This document shows positions 1 through 7,097 of a stretch of DNA of 10,220 nucleotides, one piece after another. Origin of the DNA: Symbiodinium natans (taxonomy: Eukaryota > Sar > Dinophyceae > Suessiales > Symbiodiniaceae). The stretch is from the NCBI GenBank assembly GCA_905221605.1, contig CAJNDS010001396.1, positions 10,001-20,220 on the forward strand, read 5' to 3'. The position numbers and the translations under genes are program-made. Below the pieces are notes generated by a model. It made no database searches. It was not told where the DNA came from and saw only the letters and a program-made list of their open reading frames with translations. Every line of letters begins with the position of its first letter. Within the stretch, counting starts at the first letter, position 1.

Positions 1-232
1 AAGACCGGTTTTGACCGGGTTTTTGACCGGTTTTTTCTTTTGCTTTTGAACCAGGCTTGGGGGAGGTGGGGGAGGGCGGAGGGGGGGGTGGGTAGATGGG
101 GTATATGGCTTTCCAGGCTTGGTGAAGCCTTGCGCAAATAAGTTGGAGAGCCCGAATAAAATTGTTGCTTGGGAGACCTGTCTACTGAAGCTTTTTGGGT
201 TCTTTCTTTTCTCGTATTGTTTTCATGCCAAG
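1..232. other. Gene-free left flank with short repeats and a G-rich tract
   Basis: No supportable gene is seen. The first 30 bases contain GACCGG three times (3-8, 13-18, 25-30) separated by T runs. A G-rich tract follows at about 58-109, and the 10-mer CCAGGCTTGG occurs on both sides of it (51-60 and 113-122). The strand bias (G on plus) resembles the G tracts at the right end of the window, so this may be a small piece of the same kind of minisatellite DNA; that link is inference. An AATAAA at 155-160 on the plus strand serves no recognisable gene. Confidence 0.6.
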
Positions 233-372
233 TTTCGGATTGCGAATGTGTTGGGAAATTGCGGTCCGCGGCTGCTTCCAGTTCGTGCTTAGGCGGTGAC
301 CGGCTGCAAGACTATCTCCCATCGAATAGCTTCCTTCATGGGGACGGACTGCAAGACCATGTCCCATCGAAC
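233..372 (-). pseudogene. Decayed, rearranged copies of the Josephin 3' coding end
   Basis: Read on the minus strand, this segment repeats pieces of the end of the large ORF at 859-6825. Positions 233-262 match 863-892 and would encode a variant of the terminal QYPNTFAIRE. Positions 268-327 match about 1028-1087, encoding IRWE(I/M)VLQPVT and the following residues. The roughly 135 nt between these blocks in the intact gene, which encode the catalytic His and Asp region, are missing here. An extra base near 291 brings a TAA into frame. Positions 343-372 repeat the IRWEMVLQPV segment again as VRWDMVLQSV, about 45 nt away. The pieces cannot form a working protease domain. They look like remnants of a tandem duplication of the element's 3' end, later deleted and locally re-duplicated. 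Confidence 0.8.
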
Positions 373-858
373 ACGGTCATACACAGCCAGGTCTTACAGG
401 GTTTGCGTCCGGGGTTTTGGCGGGTCTGATGGGTCATGGGTTCTGATTTTCTAAATTGCTGGTTGCAAATTCTTGGGCAGATATTGACTCGTCTTCGGTA
501 TTTGGCAAATTTGCGAGACACGACTTTTCGGGGCCTTACCTAGGTCTTTTTCTATGAGAAGAATGTATGTTCGATTCGCTTCTTGTGAGTTCGCTTCTAT
601 TGAGCCAAGAATTTTGCGTGGATGGATTGTCGTGGATGTGTTGCTGTGAGGAATTACACAAGCTTGCTGGATGTTCTTCCAAGCCAGCTCCATGCTTCGT
701 TTTCACCGAGCTGGCGTACATTGGTGGTCCTGACCTAAGCCTTGGTCTGCGCAGACCCTGCTGCAGGTGGTGAGACACAGGCGGCGGGCGGTTGCTGCGC
801 ATTCTTGCTGCCTCTACAGACATGGTGGTTGCGAGCTTTGAAGCCCTTCCCTGCCGGC
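373..858. other. Gene-free region 3' of the Helitron ORF
   Basis: No convincing coding region is seen. Short open frames here have no recognisable domain, and some simply run out of the large ORF in the wrong frame. Two details stand out: a possible further degenerate copy of the ORF's last 12 codons at about 452-487, and a 14-bp perfect palindrome at 744-757. As the large gene is on the minus strand, this stretch is its 3' untranslated or terminal region if the transposon extends this far. Confidence 0.55.
744..757. repeat. Perfect 14-bp GC-rich palindrome
   Basis: GGTCTGCGCAGACC is exactly self-complementary. It lies about 100 nt beyond the stop codon of the Helitron-type ORF, in the direction where a Helitron 3' subterminal hairpin would be expected. 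A CTRR terminus is not found at the usual short distance after it on the minus strand, so its assignment as the element's 3' hairpin is only a possibility. Confidence 0.5.
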
Positions 859-3800
859 CTAGACTTCTCGGATTGCAAATGTGTTGGGATATTGGGCGAG
901 GTCGTGCAAGAAGGCTTGGTCTGTCAGCTGCTCCGGAGAGCGCGTTGTGGAGTCGATGCGAAAGATGCTGTCGTTGAAGAAGCGGTAGGCCACCCAGTGA
1001 GCGTTGTCCCGGTTCTGTACGAGGCCCACGGCTGCTTCCAGTTCGTGCTTGGTGGTGACAGGCTGTAGCACCATCTCCCATCGAATGCGGTTGAAGGCAG
1101 CTAGGGCTTTGGATTGAATGACTTGGGCCAGAACCTCGGAGGAGTAGTAGCCGTCTGCGGCCATGTGGTCCTGGGCGACTTCACCTCGCTCCTCTCCGCC
1201 CTCCTGGAGAAGGATTTGCACGGCTTCCTTCATGTCGGTTTCGGTGAAGACGGCCCCACCCAAGGCGTTATTCAAGGCATGCATGCCGCAGAGAGCACGA
1301 TCCTGGCGCTCGAAATATGGGAGGTTGCTTTGCGGGGACAGCAGCGGGGCTGCGGGCTTATTGCTCGTCCGTGCAAGCTTGGCTGATGGAGCGTTTGGCG
1401 CCGAATCGGCTGCTGGCCTTTTGTCGGGGACACCGAGGAGCAGGATTCTGCTTTTGGCGCTGGATCTGCTCTTGGCTTTGGCAACGCTCTTGGTGCGGCC
1501 TTTGCACCCTCCCTTGCCCTTGCTTTTCGCCTTCGCGCTGCCCTTAGCTTTTGCTTTGAGTTTGGACGGGCACTTCTGCTTGTGTTCCTTGATGGCAAGT
1601 TTGGTGTTTGGGAGTTCTTGTCCGCACTGTCGGCAGCACCAAGGAAGTTCACCGTCTGCATGCTCCTCTTCTTCCTTACGTTTCATCAGCTGAGCCCAAT
1701 CTGGAGCGCCCATCTCGGCAAGCTTGGCCTCATAGAAGTCCTTGCTCTGCGGCGGCTGGAAGAGTTGCTTCCACAGTTGGGTTCCGTCCCGCTCGGCTTG
1801 CTGGGCCTTCAGTTGGGTGAGTGCCCATTCCGCCTTTGAGTTGAATCGCAGGGACTTGGGATTGAAGAATTCCAGGGTGCAAAGGGCTTGCTCGGGGCAG
1901 CGGCTCAGAGCCACGTACGCTTGCCCCTCCTGCTTGCAGGTGGCATCGAGGCGGGAGTGGGCGCCATCCTGCAACGTGGCCGCCTGACTTTTGTGAATGG
2001 TGGTGGCCTTCGCTAGCACCAAGGGAAATTGCAACCTTGAGGCCTTGCTGCCTTCCATGTCCAGATAGGTGGCGGACCGTCGCGAGATGGCAACGAAGCT
2101 GGTTTCGTTCTCTGCGCGCCACTTGGCACCAGCCTTCTTCTCGAATTCGATCCACACCTTTTCGATCTCTCCAGTGGTTTCGTCTGCATCAATGTGCTCA
2201 ACAAAGCCGCAGGCTCCGTTGACCAGGCCGTCTTGCGTGTCGAGGTTGTACCTGAGCATCACGCGGACACCGACAGCAAGGTGCAGCAAGGTTTCCAAGC
2301 CAGCCGTGTTCTCTGGATCAGCCCACACCACTTCGGGAGACAGCGGCGCACCAGTTTTGACATTCGTGTCTAGGGCAGGACTTTGGTAGAGCTTGACGCC
2401 GGTCCTTTTGACATGCTCCTCGATGTAGTGGCGATTCTTCTCCGCCACGGCTTTGCGCGTCGGGTACAGACACACGGCCTTTGGAGAAGGCCTGCTGTCG
2501 TTCTTGTTCAGAACCATGCCTTGCAGCTCCTGAATGTCCTCTTCCGTCCACGTGCCGACACGAACTCGTGCGAGAAGAGCTGCCCACGTCGGGTCCTTTG
2601 CTGCACGCTGATTGCCTTCTAGCTCGCAAAGCTGAAGCAGTGTCCACAGTGAGCTGGCAAAGGCCGGCAGCCCGCCCGGCGGTGGCAGCTGATAGAGGTC
2701 TCCAGAGAACACGACATGCACTCCTCCGAAGGGAACGTGCGGCATGTTCTTAGCCAACCGCAGATGCTGATCCAGGCGCTCCAACATAAAGGACGATATG
2801 AAGCCCATCTCGTCCACGAAGAGGGCCGCCACCAGCTTCCAGATGCTTCGCAGTGTGGCCAGTATGGGGCCATTTGGTAGCGGCACGTCGCAGGCCCTTC
2901 CGTAGCTCTGGTTCACGACGGGAAGCAAGCAGCAAGTGTGGAGAGTGACGCCGTTGATGTTCCATGCTGCCACCCCTGTGGGCGCAGCAATGATGGTTCC
3001 CACTCCCGCCTCCCGAAGCATGTGGGCTGCTGCGCGCACCACCACGGACTTCCCACAGCCGCCCGGTCCGTGGAGGAGCATGTGGAGGCGGTCAGTATTG
3101 TTGGTGTCATTGGTGTTGCGGCGGGCCCACACCGTCTCGAAGATGTATTCCATGGCTCTTCGTTGATGCTGTGTTTCTGGGCTGGGGTTCTCCGCAGCAG
3201 TGAGCATGTTGAAGGATTCCTCGCCACCTTCCACCGGCGCAAAGGCATCTCCAGGTGCTCCTGTCGGAACATGGTCTGGAGCCGCAAATTCGATGTCGTC
3301 CCCGTGACGTGCCTTCAGTGCCTCTAAAATCTGGATGGAGTCCTCGTAGTTGTCCTGCGCGATCTTGCTGTTGGCCCACCCATCTCGCAAGTGTGCAGGG
3401 TGCATCCTCGCCTTCATGTACATGACAGCCTGGACGGCCTGCAGCTTGCGAGCGGCGTTCACTGTCCCGTCCATTTGCGGGAAGCATTTCGACCGCAGGA
3501 AATCTGGGTACCCATCCACGTCGCGGGCGATGCGCTGGAAGGCTGCTGCGTGGCTACCTTTGTCCTCTTCTTGCAGCCAGTCGCCTGGTTCCATCCAAAC
3601 GGAGTAGAGCAGCAGCCTGGAGAACCAGAAGGCCTCCGGTTCCTGGTCAGGGCTGAAATTCCGGTATCCGACGATGGCCGGACGCTTTCTGAGCTGAGGG
3701 AATTCCACGCCGATGAACTTGAAAGCTGCGCAGAAATCCAAGAAGTTCATGTTCAGGAGGCGGCATGTTGCAGGCTTGCCTCCTTCCACAGGCAACTCCA

Positions 3801-6800
3801 CTTCGATGTTGCCGAAAGCGACTTGCATCTCCCTGTACCAGCGCTGCGCAGCCGGCATGTGTCCATCCCTGTCGAGCTTGCTGCTGCGGTAGCTCTCCGG
3901 CTGTTGTAGCGCCAGGCTCTCTTCGTGCTGGGGCACGGACAACGTCCAGGTATCGGGTGGTCCGACTTGAACCCAAACGTGCTCCCTGGAGAACTCAACG
4001 ACGGGAAAGCCTAGCAGCAAGTGGCAGGCCTCGAAGGTGGACGTGGTCCGGCCCTGCAGCGCTGCGTGCGCGGCTTTGTACACCTGCTGGCTGCCCAAGC
4101 TGGTGCCACCATGATCATTGCGGCTGGAGGCGAGGCTGGCCAGTATACTCTCCATGCGCCGCTGGGCCGCGAGATCTTGTTCCGATTTAAAGGAGTAGCC
4201 CAGGATGTAACGACTGGCACTGGTCAGTTCGCATATGACTTGGAGGTCCATGCTGGCACGCCACCGTCGCAGGATCTTGATGTTGTATTGCCCGAACATG
4301 TTGTCCCCCTGGGCCCGCCTGACCACGAGGCTGCTTTTCCAGCGGCTGTTGGCATACTTCTCCTGGGAGGTGCGGCGTCGAGTTCGCTCTTCGATTTCAT
4401 TGTGTGGAAAGCCAAACCTGCAAGAGCCATACGTCTTGATGCCGCAATATTCACTGTGCTTGTGCCGCACTAGCTCCGCCAGCTGGGCATTTAGCTCCTT
4501 GTTGCGGGGTGAAACTTTCGTGGATTTGCGCCAGCTTTCTGGTGACTTCGTGCAGATGTACTTGTCACTCCAGTCTTCTGCGCAAGTGGGCGTGAAAGAC
4601 TCCATGGCCTCTTCATCCGACCAATCCGGAACTATCGCTTCTGCTTCCGCTGTCTTCTCAGCGTCTCTGGAGCTGACTGCGCTTGTTCGTCGTGGCCATT
4701 CCACTGCCCAAAGCAGAATGTGAGCGTGAGGGTAGCCCCTCTTCTGCCACTCGATGCGGATGATGTAGTCTCGGATCTTGAATGGTGGGCGCTCCTTGCG
4801 AACGCCGCGGTGTCGGCCCGCTGAATCTCTCGTTGGCGCTTGCGCAAAGTCTTCAGGCTCTTTGCGGTGGCCGCCCTCCGGCTCGTCCTGCTCGTCTGCT
4901 TCCTGCTCCAGATGGGACTCTGTGTCATGCTCGGCCTCCAGCCATGCCATGAGTTGGTTGAGCTGGTGCATGAACTGTCGTGCCACGATCGCCGGCTGTT
5001 GGTTGCACAGCTGGTTTGGCGACAGATCGTCCCACTTGAATTGCTCGTCAGACTGGTAGCAGCGCAGGATTTCAGCAGCTTGACGCTCCAGCTCTTCCGG
5101 AGGCGTTTCAGGACGCAGCCGCAGTAGCCGCCCTGTGATGGCCGCAACAAGGATGTCGGGCTGCCGAGCATGGCAAGTGAGGGTCATGAAGAAGTTGGGT
5201 GTTCCGAGCTGCTCGTACATGCTGAGCGCGACGCCCTTCTTTGCGTAGATGTAGGGCTGAGTACCGGGGATGTCCCTGAGGGCTGTGTAGACCTGGTTGT
5301 TGCCACGTTCGTACATCGTCTTTCTGCTTGGAGCCTGCTGGCCGCTGATCCGCACATTGATGTTGCCTGAAAGGCGCTTCTTGGTTTGCGTCTCCAGGAG
5401 CCACATGGTGTAGGCTGGGGATGCCTCGAAGCGTGGATCCTGGCTCAGCAAGCGCTTGCGTGCATACTGTGAGAAGCTTGGGTACATGCTTTGCCATCCG
5501 CCTGTTCCCGTGGGAAACAAGTGCGGGAAGAGCTTGACATCCATGTCGTCGGTGAGCGCCGCGCAACCTCGGGCCTTTTGTAATTGCCTTGTCTCGGCTC
5601 CAGGGATCTTCAACTCTTTGGGCAAAAGGTATGTCATCTCGAGATCTTCTTCCTTCTCTCGCAGGATACCGTGACTTTGGCTTCCCAAGGCCGAGGAGTG
5701 TGAGCCACCGGACTCCCCCGTTTGGCGCCCTTGGGAAGCTGTTTGCTGACTCAAACGCTCGTCGACCGCATCAGGCTGCGCCAATTGGACATCCAGGATG
5801 GTGGCCATTTTGGCTATGGCTCTGTCCACGGCTGGATTGGCTTTGTATAAGCGGTGTTGGGCCTTCAGTTCCTTCAAAGCTTCGTGCAAGCAATCCAGAC
5901 GGGCTGGAGAAGCAGTCAAGCCTTGAACTCCTTGGACGAAGACTGTGCCATCTTCCTCCAGCATGGCTCCCTCCAATACGTCACAGATGAAAGGGTCCTC
6001 CATGAGTACGGCGTACATGCGGCCCCACTGTGCGCTGGGGCCACCTGACGGGAGTTTGTCGATGAGGACTTGCGAGATCCGAGCCATGGCGATCAGGTGC
6101 TGCTCGATGGGCCTCAGTATCTGGAGTGCCTCTGGCGCAGTTGGCACATCTGGCAGGATGATCTTCGTAGAATCTTCGCGGCACCTTTTGCAAAGCATCT
6201 GCTTGGTTCCTTTGGCCGGGCAGACGTGCTTTGCAGGGGTAAGGGTCCGACACTTCTCGCAAACACGCGACAGCCCGAATCTGCCCCAACTACGCACGAA
6301 TGCAAGGTAGTGAGCATCCACTTGTTCAGGCGTCAGCTCATCTTCATCAGGAAACGGGTACCCCTGCTTCTGGATCTCAGTTGCAATGGGCTTCGGACCA
6401 CGGCTTGCAAACCCGTCCTCAGCACGTTCGGCTTGCAGCTCACGCCTCTGCGCTTGTCGGCTGACCCCTTGAGGGGGCAAGGGCCCGCGACTTGCAAACC
6501 CGTGCTCAGCACGTTCGGCTTGCAGCTGAAGCCTCTGTGCTTCGCGGTTGTCCGCCTCTGGTTTTGGCCCCCGGCTTGCAAACCCATGCTCAGCACGTTC
6601 GGCTTGCAGCTGAAGCCTCTGCGCTTGTCGGCTGACCCCTTGAGGGGGCAAAGGCCCGCGGCTGCCACCTCCCTTTGCCACCCGTTCCTGTTGCCGAGCT
6701 TTTCGCTTAGCGCTTTCTTCTGCCTGACGCTCTTCTTTCTCGGCTTGGCGGCAGCGTGGATCGCTGCACCACCCCGGTCCCCGACCGCTCCTGTTTCCCA

Positions 6801-6825
6801 CACCGCATCGCTGGCAAGGCGCCAT
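859..6825 (-). CDS. Helitron-type Rep-helicase transposase with C-terminal Josephin-like protease
   Basis: 1988-aa intronless protein, predicted to act in the nucleus in rolling-circle transposition. Residues 4-25 (C4, C7, C20, C25) and 189-215 (C189, C192, C202, C212, C215) are Cys clusters, probably zinc-binding; 56-141 are three tandem 28-29 aa repeats. The Rep part (about 425-885) has KLFPHLFPTGTGGW, FFMTLTC (545-551), the HUH motif PHAH (H700, H702), and YILGYSFK (Y873, Y877, K880), the two-tyrosine nuclease signature. The PIF1 helicase (about 1220-1660) has Walker A GPGGCGKS (1253-1260), VDEM (D1338, E1339), FSGDLYQLPPPGG (1373-1385), TIHKSQAATLQ (1609-1619) and YVALSRC (1637-1643). A C2HC finger (C1731, C1734, H1748, C1752) and a K/A/S-rich linker (1753-1797) follow. 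Residues 1835-1988 match a Josephin domain: Q1841, C1846 in LCGMHALNN, H1943 in AHW, D1958. The ATG has strong context (GCCATGG; G at -3 and +4). No frameshift is seen, so it could be active. Rep and helicase are near certain; Josephin is likely. Confidence 0.94.
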   Translation of the reverse strand: MAPCQRCGVGNRSGRGPGWCSDPRCRQAEKEERQAEESAKRKARQQERVAKGGGSRGPLPPQGVSRQAQRLQLQAERAEHGFASRGPKPEADNREAQRLQLQAERAEHGFASRGPLPPQGVSRQAQRRELQAERAEDGFASRGPKPIATEIQKQGYPFPDEDELTPEQVDAHYLAFVRSWGRFGLSRVCEKCRTLTPAKHVCPAKGTKQMLCKRCREDSTKIILPDVPTAPEALQILRPIEQHLIAMARISQVLIDKLPSGGPSAQWGRMYAVLMEDPFICDVLEGAMLEEDGTVFVQGVQGLTASPARLDCLHEALKELKAQHRLYKANPAVDRAIAKMATILDVQLAQPDAVDERLSQQTASQGRQTGESGGSHSSALGSQSHGILREKEEDLEMTYLLPKELKIPGAETRQLQKARGCAALTDDMDVKLFPHLFPTGTGGWQSMYPSFSQYARKRLLSQDPRFEASPAYTMWLLETQTKKRLSGNINVRISGQQAPSRKTMYERGNNQVYTALRDIPGTQPYIYAKKGVALSMYEQLGTPNFFMTLTCHARQPDILVAAITGRLLRLRPETPPEELERQAAEILRCYQSDEQFKWDDLSPNQLCNQQPAIVARQFMHQLNQLMAWLEAEHDTESHLEQEADEQDEPEGGHRKEPEDFAQAPTRDSAGRHRGVRKERPPFKIRDYIIRIEWQKRGYPHAHILLWAVEWPRRTSAVSSRDAEKTAEAEAIVPDWSDEEAMESFTPTCAEDWSDKYICTKSPESWRKSTKVSPRNKELNAQLAELVRHKHSEYCGIKTYGSCRFGFPHNEIEERTRRRTSQEKYANSRWKSSLVVRRAQGDNMFGQYNIKILRRWRASMDLQVICELTSASRYILGYSFKSEQDLAAQRRMESILASLASSRNDHGGTSLGSQQVYKAAHAALQGRTTSTFEACHLLLGFPVVEFSREHVWVQVGPPDTWTLSVPQHEESLALQQPESYRSSKLDRDGHMPAAQRWYREMQVAFGNIEVELPVEGGKPATCRLLNMNFLDFCAAFKFIGVEFPQLRKRPAIVGYRNFSPDQEPEAFWFSRLLLYSVWMEPGDWLQEEDKGSHAAAFQRIARDVDGYPDFLRSKCFPQMDGTVNAARKLQAVQAVMYMKARMHPAHLRDGWANSKIAQDNYEDSIQILEALKARHGDDIEFAAPDHVPTGAPGDAFAPVEGGEESFNMLTAAENPSPETQHQRRAMEYIFETVWARRNTNDTNNTDRLHMLLHGPGGCGKSVVVRAAAHMLREAGVGTIIAAPTGVAAWNINGVTLHTCCLLPVVNQSYGRACDVPLPNGPILATLRSIWKLVAALFVDEMGFISSFMLERLDQHLRLAKNMPHVPFGGVHVVFSGDLYQLPPPGGLPAFASSLWTLLQLCELEGNQRAAKDPTWAALLARVRVGTWTEEDIQELQGMVLNKNDSRPSPKAVCLYPTRKAVAEKNRHYIEEHVKRTGVKLYQSPALDTNVKTGAPLSPEVVWADPENTAGLETLLHLAVGVRVMLRYNLDTQDGLVNGACGFVEHIDADETTGEIEKVWIEFEKKAGAKWRAENETSFVAISRRSATYLDMEGSKASRLQFPLVLAKATTIHKSQAATLQDGAHSRLDATCKQEGQAYVALSRCPEQALCTLEFFNPKSLRFNSKAEWALTQLKAQQAERDGTQLWKQLFQPPQSKDFYEAKLAEMGAPDWAQLMKRKEEEEHADGELPWCCRQCGQELPNTKLAIKEHKQKCPSKLKAKAKGSAKAKSKGKGGCKGRTKSVAKAKSRSSAKSRILLLGVPDKRPAADSAPNAPSAKLARTSNKPAAPLLSPQSNLPYFERQDRALCGMHALNNALGGAVFTETDMKEAVQILLQEGGEERGEVAQDHMAADGYYSSEVLAQVIQSKALAAFNRIRWEMVLQPVTTKHELEAAVGLVQNRDNAHWVAYRFFNDSIFRIDSTTRSPEQLTDQAFLHDLAQYPNTFAIREV
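6403..6660 (-). repeat. Three tandem 84-87 bp coding repeats
   Basis: These encode residues 56-84, 85-112 and 113-141 of the Helitron-type protein. Each unit starts with RGP(L/K)P, carries a charged helix-like core (REL or LQL followed by QAERAE), and ends with (H/D)GFAS. Units 1 and 3 share PPQGVSRQAQR; unit 2 has a shorter variant, EADNREAQR. A partial fourth start (RGPKP) follows at residue 142. The alternation of RGPLP and RGPKP starts suggests growth in pairs. Function is unknown; the Q/E/R-rich core could form a short coiled coil. Confidence 0.9.
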
Positions 6826-7097
6826 GGCAAATGTTCAGTTCTATCTGCAACTCAGGCTGTGTCGGAAAAGCTGCGATGGGTTTGTGCACCGGAGACTGTG
6901 AAATACAGCGCATGTCAGAAGGCGTTCTCTAGCACGTGCAACAGCTTGTCTGTCTTTCCTTGCCAGTCCACTTTACTTTTCTTGCTCCTGTGTAACAGGC
7001 GCATCTGTGGTGACTTGGTTTGCTCTCAAAAGAGATGTACAGAGCGGAGACGAACTTACTAGTTCACGCCAGGTGCCACGCAGCACATGGTATGTCT
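6826..7097. other. Intergenic spacer between the two minus-strand genes
   Basis: About 270 nt with no gene. It presumably holds the 3' end of the upstream gene and the 5' untranslated region of the Helitron-type gene. A short inverted repeat GAACT-TACT-AGTTC lies at 7052-7065, just past the upstream gene's stop. Both genes lie on the same strand, as is usual in dinoflagellate gene clusters. Confidence 0.5.
6896..6918 (-). promoter_or_regulatory. Candidate splice acceptor upstream of the Helitron ORF
   Basis: On the minus strand, a branch-point-like CTGAC (6918-6914) is followed by a T-containing stretch and TTTCACAG ending at 6896, about 70 nt before the start codon. In a dinoflagellate this could be where the spliced leader is added, or the 3' end of a 5'-UTR intron. 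The motifs are short and common, so this is a weak prediction. Confidence 0.25.

Noticed and set aside
155-160. AATAAA polyadenylation-like hexamer
   Set aside because: It is on the plus strand with no plus-strand gene upstream, and dinoflagellates generally do not rely on this signal.
536-1081. 181-codon minus-strand frame overlapping the end of the transposase
   Set aside because: It is the wrong frame of the Josephin coding region running into non-coding DNA; the correct frame ends at 859.
862-1323. OTU or Ulp1-type protease identity for the C-terminal domain
   Set aside because: The OTU D-G-x-C signature is absent, and the Ulp1 order (His, Asp, then Cys) is not seen. Here Cys comes first in an LCGMHALNN context, as in Josephin.
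5804-5815. GCCATTTTGGCT on the plus strand, a 12-nt match to part of the dinoflagellate spliced leader
   Set aside because: It lies inside the coding sequence of the minus-strand transposase (encoding AKMAT) and the rest of the leader does not match, so it is most likely chance.
6070-7062. 330-codon open frame on the plus strand
   Set aside because: It is antisense to the transposase N terminus and repeats. It shows only low-complexity or reversed-repeat sequence and has no recognisable domain.
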